From positions 62,001 to 126,000 of the forward strand of contig CANMVX010000005.1 of NCBI GenBank assembly GCA_947501115.1: a stretch of DNA of 64,000 bases, in the 5' to 3' direction. This DNA comes from Haliscomenobacteraceae bacterium (GTDB taxonomy: Bacteria > Bacteroidota > Bacteroidia > Chitinophagales > Saprospiraceae). Under the pieces are notes generated by a model that worked only from the letters and a program-made list of their open reading frames with translations, was not told where the DNA came from and searched no databases. This document shows positions 53,527 to 61,704 of this stretch, piece after piece; position 1 is the stretch's first letter; each line of letters begins with the position of its first letter. The translations under genes were made by a program, and so were the position numbers.

Positions 53527-54642
53527 ATGAAAATTGGCGTACCAAAAGAAATCAAGGCTCAAGAAGCCAGAGTAGCATTAACTCCAGGCGGCGTGTTAGA
53601 TTTTATAAAAAAAGGTCACATTGTTTATGTTCAAACCAATGCTGGTTTAGGCAGCGGTTTTAGCGATAGTGCCTATATAGATGCCGGGGCTGAAATTTTA
53701 CCAGATATTGCCTCTGTTTATCTACAAGCAGAGATGATTATTAAAGTAAAGGAACCTATTCAGGAGGAATATAATCTGATAAGAGAAAATCAACTCCTTT
53801 TCACATATTTTCATTTCGCCTCCAATGAGACCTTAACAAAGGCAATGATTGAAAAAAAGGCCATTTGCCTTGCTTATGAAACAGTAGAACAAACTGACGG
53901 ATCACTTCCTTTGTTAATACCTATGTCAGAAGTGGCAGGCAGAATGTCCATTCAGGAAGGAGCAAAATTTTTGGAGAAACCTTCAAAAGGTAAAGGTATT
54001 TTATTAGGAGGTGTTCCAGGGGTAGAACCTGCCAAAGTGATGGTGTTAGGTGGTGGTATTGTTGGTATGCAAGCTGCCAGGATGGCCGCCGGCTTTGGGG
54101 CTAAAGTTACTATTTTAGATCTTAATCTGAATAGATTAAGATATCTTTCAGAAACAATGCCTTCTAATGTAACTACTTTATATTCAAGTGAATATAATAT
54201 CAGAAGGTTAATTAAAGACCATGATTTAATTATTGGCGCTGTACTTATTCCAGGGGCAAAAGCACCCAAATTAATTACCAGAGATATGCTAAAGGACATG
54301 CAACCGGGAAGTGTTCTCGTAGATGTTGCTGTCGATCAGGGAGGTTGTTTTGAAACGACAAGACCCACCACCCACGAAGATCCTACTTTTATAATAGACG
54401 ATATAGTACATTATTGCGTTGCCAATATGCCTGGCGCCGTACCTATGACATCAACGATTGCATTAACCAATGCCACATTACCGTTTGCCCTTCAACTCGC
54501 CTCAAAAGGATGGCAAAAAGCGTGTAAAGAGAATCCATCCCTTCAACTTGGCCTCAATATTGTGCAAGGTAAAGTGGTTTATAAAGGAGTAGCTGACGCT
54601 TTTGACTTGCCTTTAACCCCAATTGAAGCAATTTATAACTAA
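53527..54642 (+). CDS. ald: Alanine dehydrogenase
   Basis: This 371-residue enzyme interconverts L-alanine and pyruvate with NAD and ammonia. Motifs: KIGVPKEIKAQEARVALTPGGV at the start, VKVKEP, CLAYETVE, PMSEVAGRMSIQEGA, GVPGVEPAKVMVLGGGIVGMQAARMA (NAD fold), and AVDQGGCFETTRPTTH. The length is exact for the family. It is a single gene followed by a strong inverted repeat. Confidence 0.97.
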   Translation: MKIGVPKEIKAQEARVALTPGGVLDFIKKGHIVYVQTNAGLGSGFSDSAYIDAGAEILPDIASVYLQAEMIIKVKEPIQEEYNLIRENQLLFTYFHFASNETLTKAMIEKKAICLAYETVEQTDGSLPLLIPMSEVAGRMSIQEGAKFLEKPSKGKGILLGGVPGVEPAKVMVLGGGIVGMQAARMAAGFGAKVTILDLNLNRLRYLSETMPSNVTTLYSSEYNIRRLIKDHDLIIGAVLIPGAKAPKLITRDMLKDMQPGSVLVDVAVDQGGCFETTRPTTHEDPTFIIDDIVHYCVANMPGAVPMTSTIALTNATLPFALQLASKGWQKACKENPSLQLGLNIVQGKVVYKGVADAFDLPLTPIEAIYN

Positions 54643-54682
54643 TCAAAGTATAATAACCTTTTATTTTACCAATTAACCTAAA

Positions 54683-54730
54683 ATTCAGCTAAATAATAAC
54701 TTTTTAATGTTATTATTTAGCTGAATTTAA
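54683..54730. terminator. 20-bp perfect AT-rich hairpin between convergent genes
   Basis: The arms 54683-54702 and 54711-54730 are exactly complementary over 20 bases, with an eight-base loop. They lie between convergent ald and the PorE-like gene, so a bidirectional terminator is likely. The arms share TTCAGC(T)AAAT with the hairpin at 38394-38442. Confidence 0.65.
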
Positions 54731-54769
54731 AATTAAGGTGATAATTTACTTAGAAGTTTAGCACCTAAA

Positions 54770-57178
54770 TCATTTCAAAACAGGGACTGGAATTAAAACA
54801 CCATTTACTTCTTTGACAATGTAAGCATCCTTAAATCCTGCTAATCTAATCTCGCTCAACATTTGTTTAACGTTATCCTCTGAAAAATCACCGATAACTT
54901 TAGCTGTGATGTTATTTGGCTTTTGATAATCCTTTATAGTTCCAAGATGTGCTACCCTTTTTGCATCAAAAAATCTGGTATCTCTTAAAGCAGCGAGTTG
55001 AATTTTATATCTTACCGTAGTACTGGATGTTGGTGTTTCAACCATACTAGGTTTTTGAACTTCTGGAAGAGTGCTCGGCTTAGTTATTTCAATGGGTTTG
55101 TCTATTTCTACGATTTCAACTGGAACCAAATTGGTAAAACCTGGTCCATTGGTTTCCTCTACAATAAATGCCTGGGGATATCCATTCTGCCTAACCCTTT
55201 CTAAAGCTATCAAGACCTCATTTTGGGTTTTAAAAACACCCATTCTTATTTTCACTTGATTGTCTTCCCTTTTGACATAAATGTCAGCAATACGCCAAAG
55301 ATCACTAAACTGATTAGCAGGAGGGGTTGATGTAAGTGCCGAAATTTGGATAGATAAACCTTTATTCAGGCCCTCTTTAATATCAGGAGAGGAAGTATTA
55401 CCACCCTTTGTTAAAAAACTTTCCCCTAAAATAGTCCTGTCTCGTCCATCAATGGTTGTCTTTATGCTTTTGGTGTAGTTCTTATAACCCTCTTTTTTAA
55501 GCGTCAGATTATAAGAAGTATTGGGTTTCAATGCAAATTCAAAAACACCATTTGAACTGCTTTGTGCATTTATTTTAGAGGCATTAGATAAATTTTCTAT
55601 AGATACCTCCACCTCACCTAAAGGGAGTTTAGTTTGATTATCAAATATCTGCCCCAGATAAATTTCGCCTAATCTGATTAAAGGAATCGTTATTTCCTCA
55701 GCATCAATATTGGCTTGAGTTAATGTTATCTTTTTAGAGGAAAAACCTTCTTTTAAAAAAGTAAGCGTACAAGGAATATTAATATTTTCATTCAAGTTGT
55801 AAAAGCCAATAATATTCGTAAGCATAGGTGGCTTGTCAGAAGACAAACAATTCCCCCACTCTATTCTAACCTCCGAAATAGGTGCACCGTCCAAGGCATT
55901 GACCACCTTAAATACAATACCCGTAGAAGATTTTTTAAATGAATATATATCTTCCGCCCCTAATCCACCTGTTCTATTACTGGTAAAAAAGCCACTATTA
56001 CCTAAGGTCATATAATCAAAATCGTCAAATGGAGAATTGATAGGAAGTCCCAAATTATTTACGACAGACCACTCATTATTATCATTAAGATTAACATTAA
56101 AAATATCATAACCTCCAAAACCCGCATGCCAATTTGAGGAAAAAAACAAGGATTTACCTTTTAAAAAGGGACTTATTTCATCCCCCTGTGTATTAATTTT
56201 AGGACCTAAATTTATGGGTGTCGTCCAGTTCGAACCTTCTCTGTAAATAACATATAAATCCATCCCACCATAACCACCTTCCATATCACTGGAAAAATAC
56301 AGCGCATTTCCATCGTTTGAAAAATAGGGATATCCGTAATTAGCTAAACCTTGATTAATGGAGAAGGGTAATTCATTTATATTATAGCTGTTATTTTCTA
56401 TTTGGTAATTTCCCCATTTAATTTTACTTTTTAGACCAGATTCTGGTATTAATCTGGTGTTTTTCTTCATTGTCCATTGAGAATAAGCGATGAACGATTG
56501 GTTTGAAGAAAATGAAATTTGAGGTAACGAACTATTTACTCCCTGGAAACTAACAGGTTGAGGTAAACTTATCTTTTGAGCGGAATAATTTTCAGCTTTG
56601 TAATTTTGAATCTTAGCATTTCTTGAGGACGAAAAAATAATAGCACCTTGGACTGAAACTGGCGAAAAATCCGCTTCTTTTGAATTAAACCCAGCATTGA
56701 TAACTACATAATCATCTGATTTATTACCATTTTTCATTGCCCAATCACAAGCCTCAACAAAATTATCACCGATACTCTGATTAATTTGGCCGTATTTCAA
56801 AAACATATTTTTTGCTTCCCTGTATTTACCTGAGGCTCTTAACGATTGTCCATAATACAAATAAAAGGAGGACGGTAAATTACGAGCAGTGGCAACCGAG
56901 GAAAAAATACCATTGGCTTCATACATTTTATTGCAGCGCCATAAACATTCTCCTAACTTTACAACTACTTCAAGGTCATTGTCCTTTTTCTTTAACGCTT
57001 CAGCATAATACGTTTGGGCTTCAGCATAAGACTTATTATCATAAAATTCATTTCCTTTCTGAACCAAACTTTTATAACTTTGGGCTAATCCAATCGTTGG
57101 AATAGCCAGGAAAATAATAATGCAGAAAATGTTTGAAACAAATATTGACGCATTTATTATTTTAATTTTATCCCTCAT
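54770..57178 (-). CDS. PorE-like TPR/PD40 propeller protein with two SPOR domains
   Basis: This 802-residue exported protein has a signal segment (about 10-33, IGLAQ), TPR-like repeats (about 35-150), a PD40/WD40-like propeller (about 150-420; FSPVSVQGAIIFSSS, YPYFSNDGNALYFSSD, GMDLYVIYREG, GGYDIFNV), two carboxypeptidase-regulatory-like beta domains (about 425-590), and then two SPOR domains (about 605-690 with LSIQISAL, and 720-795 with YKIQLAAL). The first four parts match PorE and gliding-motility OmpA proteins, which normally end in an OmpA peptidoglycan-binding domain. Here SPOR replaces it, so peptidoglycan binding is preserved by a different fold. It probably links a T9SS complex to the wall. 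Confidence 0.8.
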   Translation of the reverse strand: MRDKIKIINASIFVSNIFCIIIFLAIPTIGLAQSYKSLVQKGNEFYDNKSYAEAQTYYAEALKKKDNDLEVVVKLGECLWRCNKMYEANGIFSSVATARNLPSSFYLYYGQSLRASGKYREAKNMFLKYGQINQSIGDNFVEACDWAMKNGNKSDDYVVINAGFNSKEADFSPVSVQGAIIFSSSRNAKIQNYKAENYSAQKISLPQPVSFQGVNSSLPQISFSSNQSFIAYSQWTMKKNTRLIPESGLKSKIKWGNYQIENNSYNINELPFSINQGLANYGYPYFSNDGNALYFSSDMEGGYGGMDLYVIYREGSNWTTPINLGPKINTQGDEISPFLKGKSLFFSSNWHAGFGGYDIFNVNLNDNNEWSVVNNLGLPINSPFDDFDYMTLGNSGFFTSNRTGGLGAEDIYSFKKSSTGIVFKVVNALDGAPISEVRIEWGNCLSSDKPPMLTNIIGFYNLNENINIPCTLTFLKEGFSSKKITLTQANIDAEEITIPLIRLGEIYLGQIFDNQTKLPLGEVEVSIENLSNASKINAQSSSNGVFEFALKPNTSYNLTLKKEGYKNYTKSIKTTIDGRDRTILGESFLTKGGNTSSPDIKEGLNKGLSIQISALTSTPPANQFSDLWRIADIYVKREDNQVKIRMGVFKTQNEVLIALERVRQNGYPQAFIVEETNGPGFTNLVPVEIVEIDKPIEITKPSTLPEVQKPSMVETPTSSTTVRYKIQLAALRDTRFFDAKRVAHLGTIKDYQKPNNITAKVIGDFSEDNVKQMLSEIRLAGFKDAYIVKEVNGVLIPVPVLK

Positions 57179-57211
57179 TGCATTATTTTTTTATAAAATT
57201 AGTCATTGATT

Positions 57212-58048
57212 ATGAAAACTGTCTCAAAAATAATCATTTATCCGATAAAATCACTTAGTGGGGTTTCCCTTCCGTATGCTAAAGTAACATCTACTGGCTT
57301 TAAAAATGATAGAAAGTTTATGTTAATGAGCTATGTTGAAAAAAAAATGATTACTCTTAGAGAGTTTCCATCATTGTACAGCATAAAAGTCAGCATGGTA
57401 AATGAAGATTTATTGCAATTAGAAAATGAGAAAAAAAATCAAACCCCAATTTTAATTCATTTAAATCCTCCATATCAAAAAAGTACCATATATAAGGTAA
57501 ACGTCTGGGATGACGTAATTGATGTTCAATCAGTAGATAAAATGATAGACGACTGGTTTTCCGAGGCGTTAGGCATACGCTGCATGCTTGTAAGAATGAT
57601 ACCAGATTTTTTTAGACAAGTTGATTTAAAATACGCGAATGAAGGACAGGGCGTTTTGTTTGCAGATGGTTTTCCATATTTAATTTGTACAGAAACAAAT
57701 TTAGCTTTCTTGAATAGCCATTTAGACAAAAAGGTATCAATGTTAAATTTCAGACCTAATATAATCATTGAAAATAGTGAACTTAACGAAGAAAAAAGTT
57801 GGAAGTCTATTGAAATAAACAATCATATTTTTGATTCCTTTAAACCCTGTGCAAGATGTCAGGTTATAAGTATTGAACCTGAAACAATGATTGTGAATGA
57901 GCAGATTTTACCCTTTATGTCAAAGAATTATCTTGAAAATAAAAAAATAATTTTCGGCTTGAACGCTTGCTTAAAAACAGGTAACGATAATGATATTATA
58001 CACGTGGGTGACGAGATAAAAAATATTAAACAAACAAATCCAATATAA
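57212..58048 (+). CDS. MOSC domain protein (mARC-like)
   Basis: This 278-residue protein, from the ATG at 57212 (a TTG at 57206 is possible), has the MOSC N-terminal beta-barrel (KIIIYPIKSLSGVSLPYAKVTSTGFKNDRKFML) and the MOSC domain with the conserved Cys in FKPCARCQVISIEPET. This matches molybdenum-cofactor-binding mARC-type oxidoreductases that reduce N-hydroxylated compounds. A redox partner is not adjacent. It overlaps the convergent UbiA gene by 23 bases. Confidence 0.9.
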   Translation: MKTVSKIIIYPIKSLSGVSLPYAKVTSTGFKNDRKFMLMSYVEKKMITLREFPSLYSIKVSMVNEDLLQLENEKKNQTPILIHLNPPYQKSTIYKVNVWDDVIDVQSVDKMIDDWFSEALGIRCMLVRMIPDFFRQVDLKYANEGQGVLFADGFPYLICTETNLAFLNSHLDKKVSMLNFRPNIIIENSELNEEKSWKSIEINNHIFDSFKPCARCQVISIEPETMIVNEQILPFMSKNYLENKKIIFGLNACLKTGNDNDIIHVGDEIKNIKQTNPI

Positions 58049-58892
58049 TAAATGACCCTAAAATAATGCTGGCCATACCATTTGTAGTAAAGAATGCTTG
58101 GTCTATTCTGGATAAATTTTTATCGTTTACTAATAGGTGCTGTCTTACAAGTAGTATAATAAAGAGACCAAAAGCGACCCAGGATAACCATCCAATACTG
58201 GTATATTGTTTAGACATTAGAAGAACGCCAGAAAATAGACAAACAGAAGATAAAAGATGAGAGATTCTTGAAATCGTTATGGCCTTGCTTATGCCAAATT
58301 GTGCGGGAATCGATTTTAATTGAAAGGAAGCGTCAAAGGAAGCATCCTGCAAAGCATAAATTATGTCGAATCCTCCTACCCAGAAGAAAACACAACACCC
58401 AAATATTATAGTTAAACTATCAAATTCTCCACTAATTGTGAGATAAGCGCCAATAGGTGCAAGCGCTAAACCTAAACCTAAAACATAATGACAAAGCCAG
58501 GTGAAACGCTTTGTGAAACTATACCCTAATATCACTAATAATGCAATGGGAGAAAGGTAAAAACATAATGTATTTATAAAAAAAGTGGTGATTACAAAAC
58601 CCAACATACTTAGTAGAATAAACCCAATAGCCGCTCGTTTTGAGATTTTACCAGAAGGAATTTCCCGATCTTTTGTTCGTGGATTTTTGGCATCTATTTC
58701 CCTGTCAACATACCGATTAAAGGCCATAGCAGAACTTCTGGCAAAAACCATGGCTAAAATCACTAAAATAAAATTAGTGATAAAATCTGTTGGTTGATAT
58801 TTAAAATAGGCCAGATAAAAACCAATGAGAGCGAAGGGTAAAGCAAAGACAGTATGACTAAACTTTATGAGTGATAAATATAGATTCAGCAT
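58026..58892 (-). CDS. UbiA-family prenyltransferase, probably MqnP
   Basis: This 288-residue integral membrane enzyme attaches a polyprenyl chain to an aromatic acid. About eight hydrophobic helices are present, and the first Asp-rich motif NRYVDREIDAKNPRTKDREIP is typical of the 4-hydroxybenzoate/6-naphthoate prenyltransferase group; the second is DIIYALQDASFD. Since the pathway genes mqnB and mqnD are in the window, MqnP (prenylation of 1,4-dihydroxy-6-naphthoate) is more likely than UbiA of ubiquinone, which Bacteroidota lack. A terminator-like hairpin stands just upstream of its ATG. Confidence 0.85.
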   Translation of the reverse strand: MLNLYLSLIKFSHTVFALPFALIGFYLAYFKYQPTDFITNFILVILAMVFARSSAMAFNRYVDREIDAKNPRTKDREIPSGKISKRAAIGFILLSMLGFVITTFFINTLCFYLSPIALLVILGYSFTKRFTWLCHYVLGLGLALAPIGAYLTISGEFDSLTIIFGCCVFFWVGGFDIIYALQDASFDASFQLKSIPAQFGISKAITISRISHLLSSVCLFSGVLLMSKQYTSIGWLSWVAFGLFIILLVRQHLLVNDKNLSRIDQAFFTTNGMASIILGSFIILDLFV

Positions 58893-58897
58893 AATAT

Positions 58898-58930
58898 AAA
58901 AAAAGGGAACCCCTGTAAGAAGTTCCCTTT
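58898..58930 (-). terminator. Terminator-like hairpin after the DUF1573 gene, close to ubiA
   Basis: On the minus strand AAAGGGAAC (58930-58922) pairs with GTTCCCTTT (58910-58902), a nine-pair stem with an 11-base loop, and it is followed by more T residues. It ends six bases before the downstream UbiA-type ATG, so it may terminate, or attenuate, transcription from the DUF1573 gene. Confidence 0.7.
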
Positions 58931-58946
58931 GTTTGGTTAGATTTTT

Positions 58947-59459
58947 TTAATTTCCTTGAGGAGCAGCGCCTGAAACGTCTCCTTCCAGATAAAGAAAAGA
59001 TTCTGGTGGATTCGTATTAGAAACGATAGTAACTCTTTTACTTTGAGCACCACTTTTACCATTGCTATCAAAAACAACCTTTATTTCTCCTGTTTTACCT
59101 GGAGCAATTGGTTCTTTTGGCCATTCAGGAACAGTACAACCACAACTGCTACTTGCATTAGTAATAATTAATGGTTCTTTACCCGTATTTTTAATTTTGA
59201 AATTATGCTGAACCTTTTCACCCGCAGCCACTGTTCCGAAATTAAATCTTTCTTCTGAAAAATTTACCGTTGTAGTAGGACCAGTTGGCGCTTCTGAAGG
59301 CATAGCTGTTGGGTCTGTAGCAGTAGCTGTCATGGCATTAGCCTCTGGATTCAGGCTATCCTTAGCAGCATCTCTAACATCACTTTTTGAATCACAGCTT
59401 ACTAAAATACTTGCTGAAACAAATAACATCAGGAAAAAACTATTTCTGTTCATATTCAT
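58947..59459 (-). CDS. DUF1573 lipoprotein
   Basis: This 170-residue lipoprotein has the lipobox LVSC (Cys22). A Ala/Pro/Thr-rich linker precedes the DUF1573 domain (about 68-165; ERFNFGTVAAGEKVQHNFKIKNTGKEPLIITNASSSCGCTVPEWPKEPIAPGKTGEI), an Ig-like fold with two adjacent Cys in SCGC. Function is unknown, although the domain is common in Bacteroidota lipoproteins. An ATG two codons downstream is also possible. Its -7 element lies 36 bases upstream and a terminator hairpin follows. Confidence 0.88.
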   Translation of the reverse strand: MNMNRNSFFLMLFVSASILVSCDSKSDVRDAAKDSLNPEANAMTATATDPTAMPSEAPTGPTTTVNFSEERFNFGTVAAGEKVQHNFKIKNTGKEPLIITNASSSCGCTVPEWPKEPIAPGKTGEIKVVFDSNGKSGAQSKRVTIVSNTNPPESFLYLEGDVSGAAPQGN

Positions 59460-59495
59460 TTTTTTTTAAAATTTAATAAAACTAAAAATCAGCCG

Positions 59496-59503
59496 CAAAA
59501 ATA
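59496..59503 (-). promoter_or_regulatory. -7 element TATTTTTG of the DUF1573 gene
   Basis: Read on the minus strand, TATTTTTG fits TAnnTTTG and ends 36 bases before the ATG at 59459. No clear -33 box is visible. Confidence 0.4.
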
Positions 59504-59563
59504 GGTACAATTATTTAATTCTTAGTATGGCGAGCTATTTATTTTGTTAATAGACGGTTAATT

Positions 59564-61216
59564 TTACTTTTTTATTCTTTCTAAAAAAGTAGATACCTCG
59601 CACGCATTTAAACAAAGTTCCTTTTGCAATTTTCCTTTTCTCGCCATATCCACGCCATACTTTATGTCGTGAATTCCTTTTAAAGCGTGAGCATCAGGAT
59701 TAATAGAAATAAAAACATTTTTATCCATTGCATAAGGAATCCATTGCCAGTCAAGATCCAATCTTCGTGGATTTGCATTAAGTTCTATAGCTACTTTGTT
59801 GGCACTACAAGCATCTATCACTTTTTTCATATCTAAGGGATAACCCGGCCTCGAAAGTAATAATCTACCCGTTGGATGACCCAATATATGTGTAAAAGGA
59901 TTTTCAATAGCTTTAATTATTCTGGACATTGCCCTCTCCTCATCCATTTTTAAAATACTATGGATAGAAGCTATAATAACGTCAAAAGTTGAGAGAATTT
60001 CATGGTTATAATCTAAATCACCATTGGATAAAATATCACATTCAATACCTTTGAGAATAGTGAAACCAGGATTTTCCTTATTTAGCTTATCAATCTCTTC
60101 TTGTTGTTGAATAATTCTATCCCATTTCAATCCATTGGCATAAAATGCTGCCTGTGAATGGTCGGTCATAACTAAATAGGAGTATCCACTTTGTTGTGAT
60201 ACTGATGCCATTTGAGCTATCGTATTAGAACCGTCACTATAAAGGGAATGAGAATGGACAACTCCTTTTATAACATCTATGGTAATCAAATTATCTAATA
60301 CGTTATGGGCCTGGATATCATGGATAGGATATTCTCTTACTTCCGGAGGAATATCCTGCAATTTTAAAAATGAAAATACCTCTTCCTCTGTATTAAAATC
60401 AGGCGTATCCGGCGCTAATAGATCGACAGATAAACTATTTATAAAAGTATCACTACCTGTATGAAACATCCATTTATTTCCGAATTTAACACCGTTTGAA
60501 AAATAAAAAACCAATTTGTAAAATCCTTTCCAGGTTGCTGTAATACAGTTTTCTTTGAATTCCACCTCACTCACATCGGCTAACTCGTCAAAGAGCTGCG
60601 TGTCAGGATAACCGTTTAAAAGAAATTCAATAGACTTTGAGTAAGGTAAATTCCTTTTCAAATCGCCCGTTAATTCGATAATAATAGTGGGATGAATTGT
60701 TTGAATAGCACTTAATAGTTCATTAGCTTCTTGTAATAATTCGGGGTACAAAAATTGATTTTCATGATGTAACAAAAACAAAATTTGCTTATGTAGCTCA
60801 TCCTGAGATTTTTGACCGAATCCTTTTAAGGCAAGCAATCTATTTTCCTGAATAGCATAAAGAAGTTCGCCAGGTGTTTCCGTGCCTAGTTCAGACCAAA
60901 GTTGTTTTATTTTTTTAGGCCCGAAACCTTTTATTTTCAATAATTTCAGAATGCCGGGAGGTGTTATTTCTAAAAGATTATTAAGTGAGGTTAAACTACC
61001 TGTGTTTAACAGCTCGACCAATTGTAAGGCAATAGATTTACCTATGCCCTTTATTTTAGCTAATTCAGACTGGGGTAATTCGACGAGAGAGACGTCTAAA
61101 TTTCTTATCGTTTGATAAACAAATTGATACGATTTGATACGAAATGGATCTCCATCGTGTAATTCCATAAGATTTGACAAAAGCTGGAATGTCTGGGCAA
61201 TTTCTTTGTTAGTCAT
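59564..61216 (-). CDS. polX: PolX-like protein with intact PHP exonuclease and degenerate polymerase domain
   Basis: This 550-residue protein has the bacterial PolX layout: an N-terminal 8-kDa/helix-hairpin-helix region (about 1-140; KIKGIGKSIALQLVE, ALKGFGQKSQDEL), a beta-type polymerase palm (about 175-290), and a PHP domain (about 315-550). The palm motif reads TGDLKR then YSKSIEF, so Ser195 and Glu197 occupy the DxD positions, and Lys234 replaces the third Asp: no metal site remains. The PHP domain keeps VVHSHSLYSDG, MTDHS, GIECDI, SIHS, GHPTGR and NPDAH. It is therefore probably a 3'-5' exonuclease or phosphoesterase, not a polymerase. It is divergent from the FKBP gene. Confidence 0.85.
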   Translation of the reverse strand: MTNKEIAQTFQLLSNLMELHDGDPFRIKSYQFVYQTIRNLDVSLVELPQSELAKIKGIGKSIALQLVELLNTGSLTSLNNLLEITPPGILKLLKIKGFGPKKIKQLWSELGTETPGELLYAIQENRLLALKGFGQKSQDELHKQILFLLHHENQFLYPELLQEANELLSAIQTIHPTIIIELTGDLKRNLPYSKSIEFLLNGYPDTQLFDELADVSEVEFKENCITATWKGFYKLVFYFSNGVKFGNKWMFHTGSDTFINSLSVDLLAPDTPDFNTEEEVFSFLKLQDIPPEVREYPIHDIQAHNVLDNLITIDVIKGVVHSHSLYSDGSNTIAQMASVSQQSGYSYLVMTDHSQAAFYANGLKWDRIIQQQEEIDKLNKENPGFTILKGIECDILSNGDLDYNHEILSTFDVIIASIHSILKMDEERAMSRIIKAIENPFTHILGHPTGRLLLSRPGYPLDMKKVIDACSANKVAIELNANPRRLDLDWQWIPYAMDKNVFISINPDAHALKGIHDIKYGVDMARKGKLQKELCLNACEVSTFLERIKK

Positions 61217-61234
61217 GGAAATTATTTACTTTTG
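61205..61234 (+). promoter_or_regulatory. FKBP gene promoter: TTTG-N18-TACTTTTG
   Basis: A -33 TTTG (61205-61208) is separated by 18 bases from a perfect -7 TACTTTTG (61227-61234). The ATG at 61249 is 14 bases after it. The spacing is identical to that of the lipB promoter, and the -33 box lies inside the first codons of the divergent PolX gene. Confidence 0.65.
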
Positions 61235-61248
61235 TAAAAAATATATTT

Positions 61249-61704
61249 ATGAAACAAGTAGGATTTTTATTTCTGTTGACCTTCCTTTTTTCCTCATGTA
61301 CTAAAGAAGTGGTTGACCAGGATATGGTAGATCAGGAAGTAATTGTAAACTACCTGACCACAAATAAATTAACCATGACCAAAGATCCGAGTGGCATTCA
61401 CTACAACATTATCAACACTGGCGTAGGAAATAACCCTTCACCAACGGCAACAGTAGAGGTAAGGTATAAAGGAACGCTTATGAACGGCACTATATTTGAT
61501 CAGACGGCAACAGGTAAATCGGCTACATTTCAACTCACCAGTCTCATTCCTGGATGGAGAATCGCTATTCCTTTACTTAAAAAAGGAGGAAAAGGAACTT
61601 TTATCATACCATCTAATCTTGGATACGGACAGTTTGGATCAGGTGGTATTCCGGGTAGAAGCGTCTTAATCTTTGAAATAGAATTATTAGCCTTTTCTAA
61701 CTAA
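61249..61704 (+). CDS. FKBP-type peptidyl-prolyl isomerase lipoprotein
   Basis: This 151-residue lipoprotein has the lipobox FSSC (Cys17). Its FKBP domain (about 55-150) shows VEVRYKGTLMNGTIFDQT, LIPGWRIAIPLLKKGGKGTFIIPSNLGYG and IPGRSVLIFEIELL, so it should catalyse cis-trans isomerisation of prolyl bonds in envelope proteins. It is a short, one-domain version. It converges on the DUF3467 gene with a four-base overlap of the stops. Confidence 0.93.
   Translation: MKQVGFLFLLTFLFSSCTKEVVDQDMVDQEVIVNYLTTNKLTMTKDPSGIHYNIINTGVGNNPSPTATVEVRYKGTLMNGTIFDQTATGKSATFQLTSLIPGWRIAIPLLKKGGKGTFIIPSNLGYGQFGSGGIPGRSVLIFEIELLAFSN

Noticed and set aside
53952-54299. 115-codon minus-strand open frame within ald
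   Set aside because: It lies over the NAD-binding fold of alanine dehydrogenase, which has clear motifs on the plus strand.
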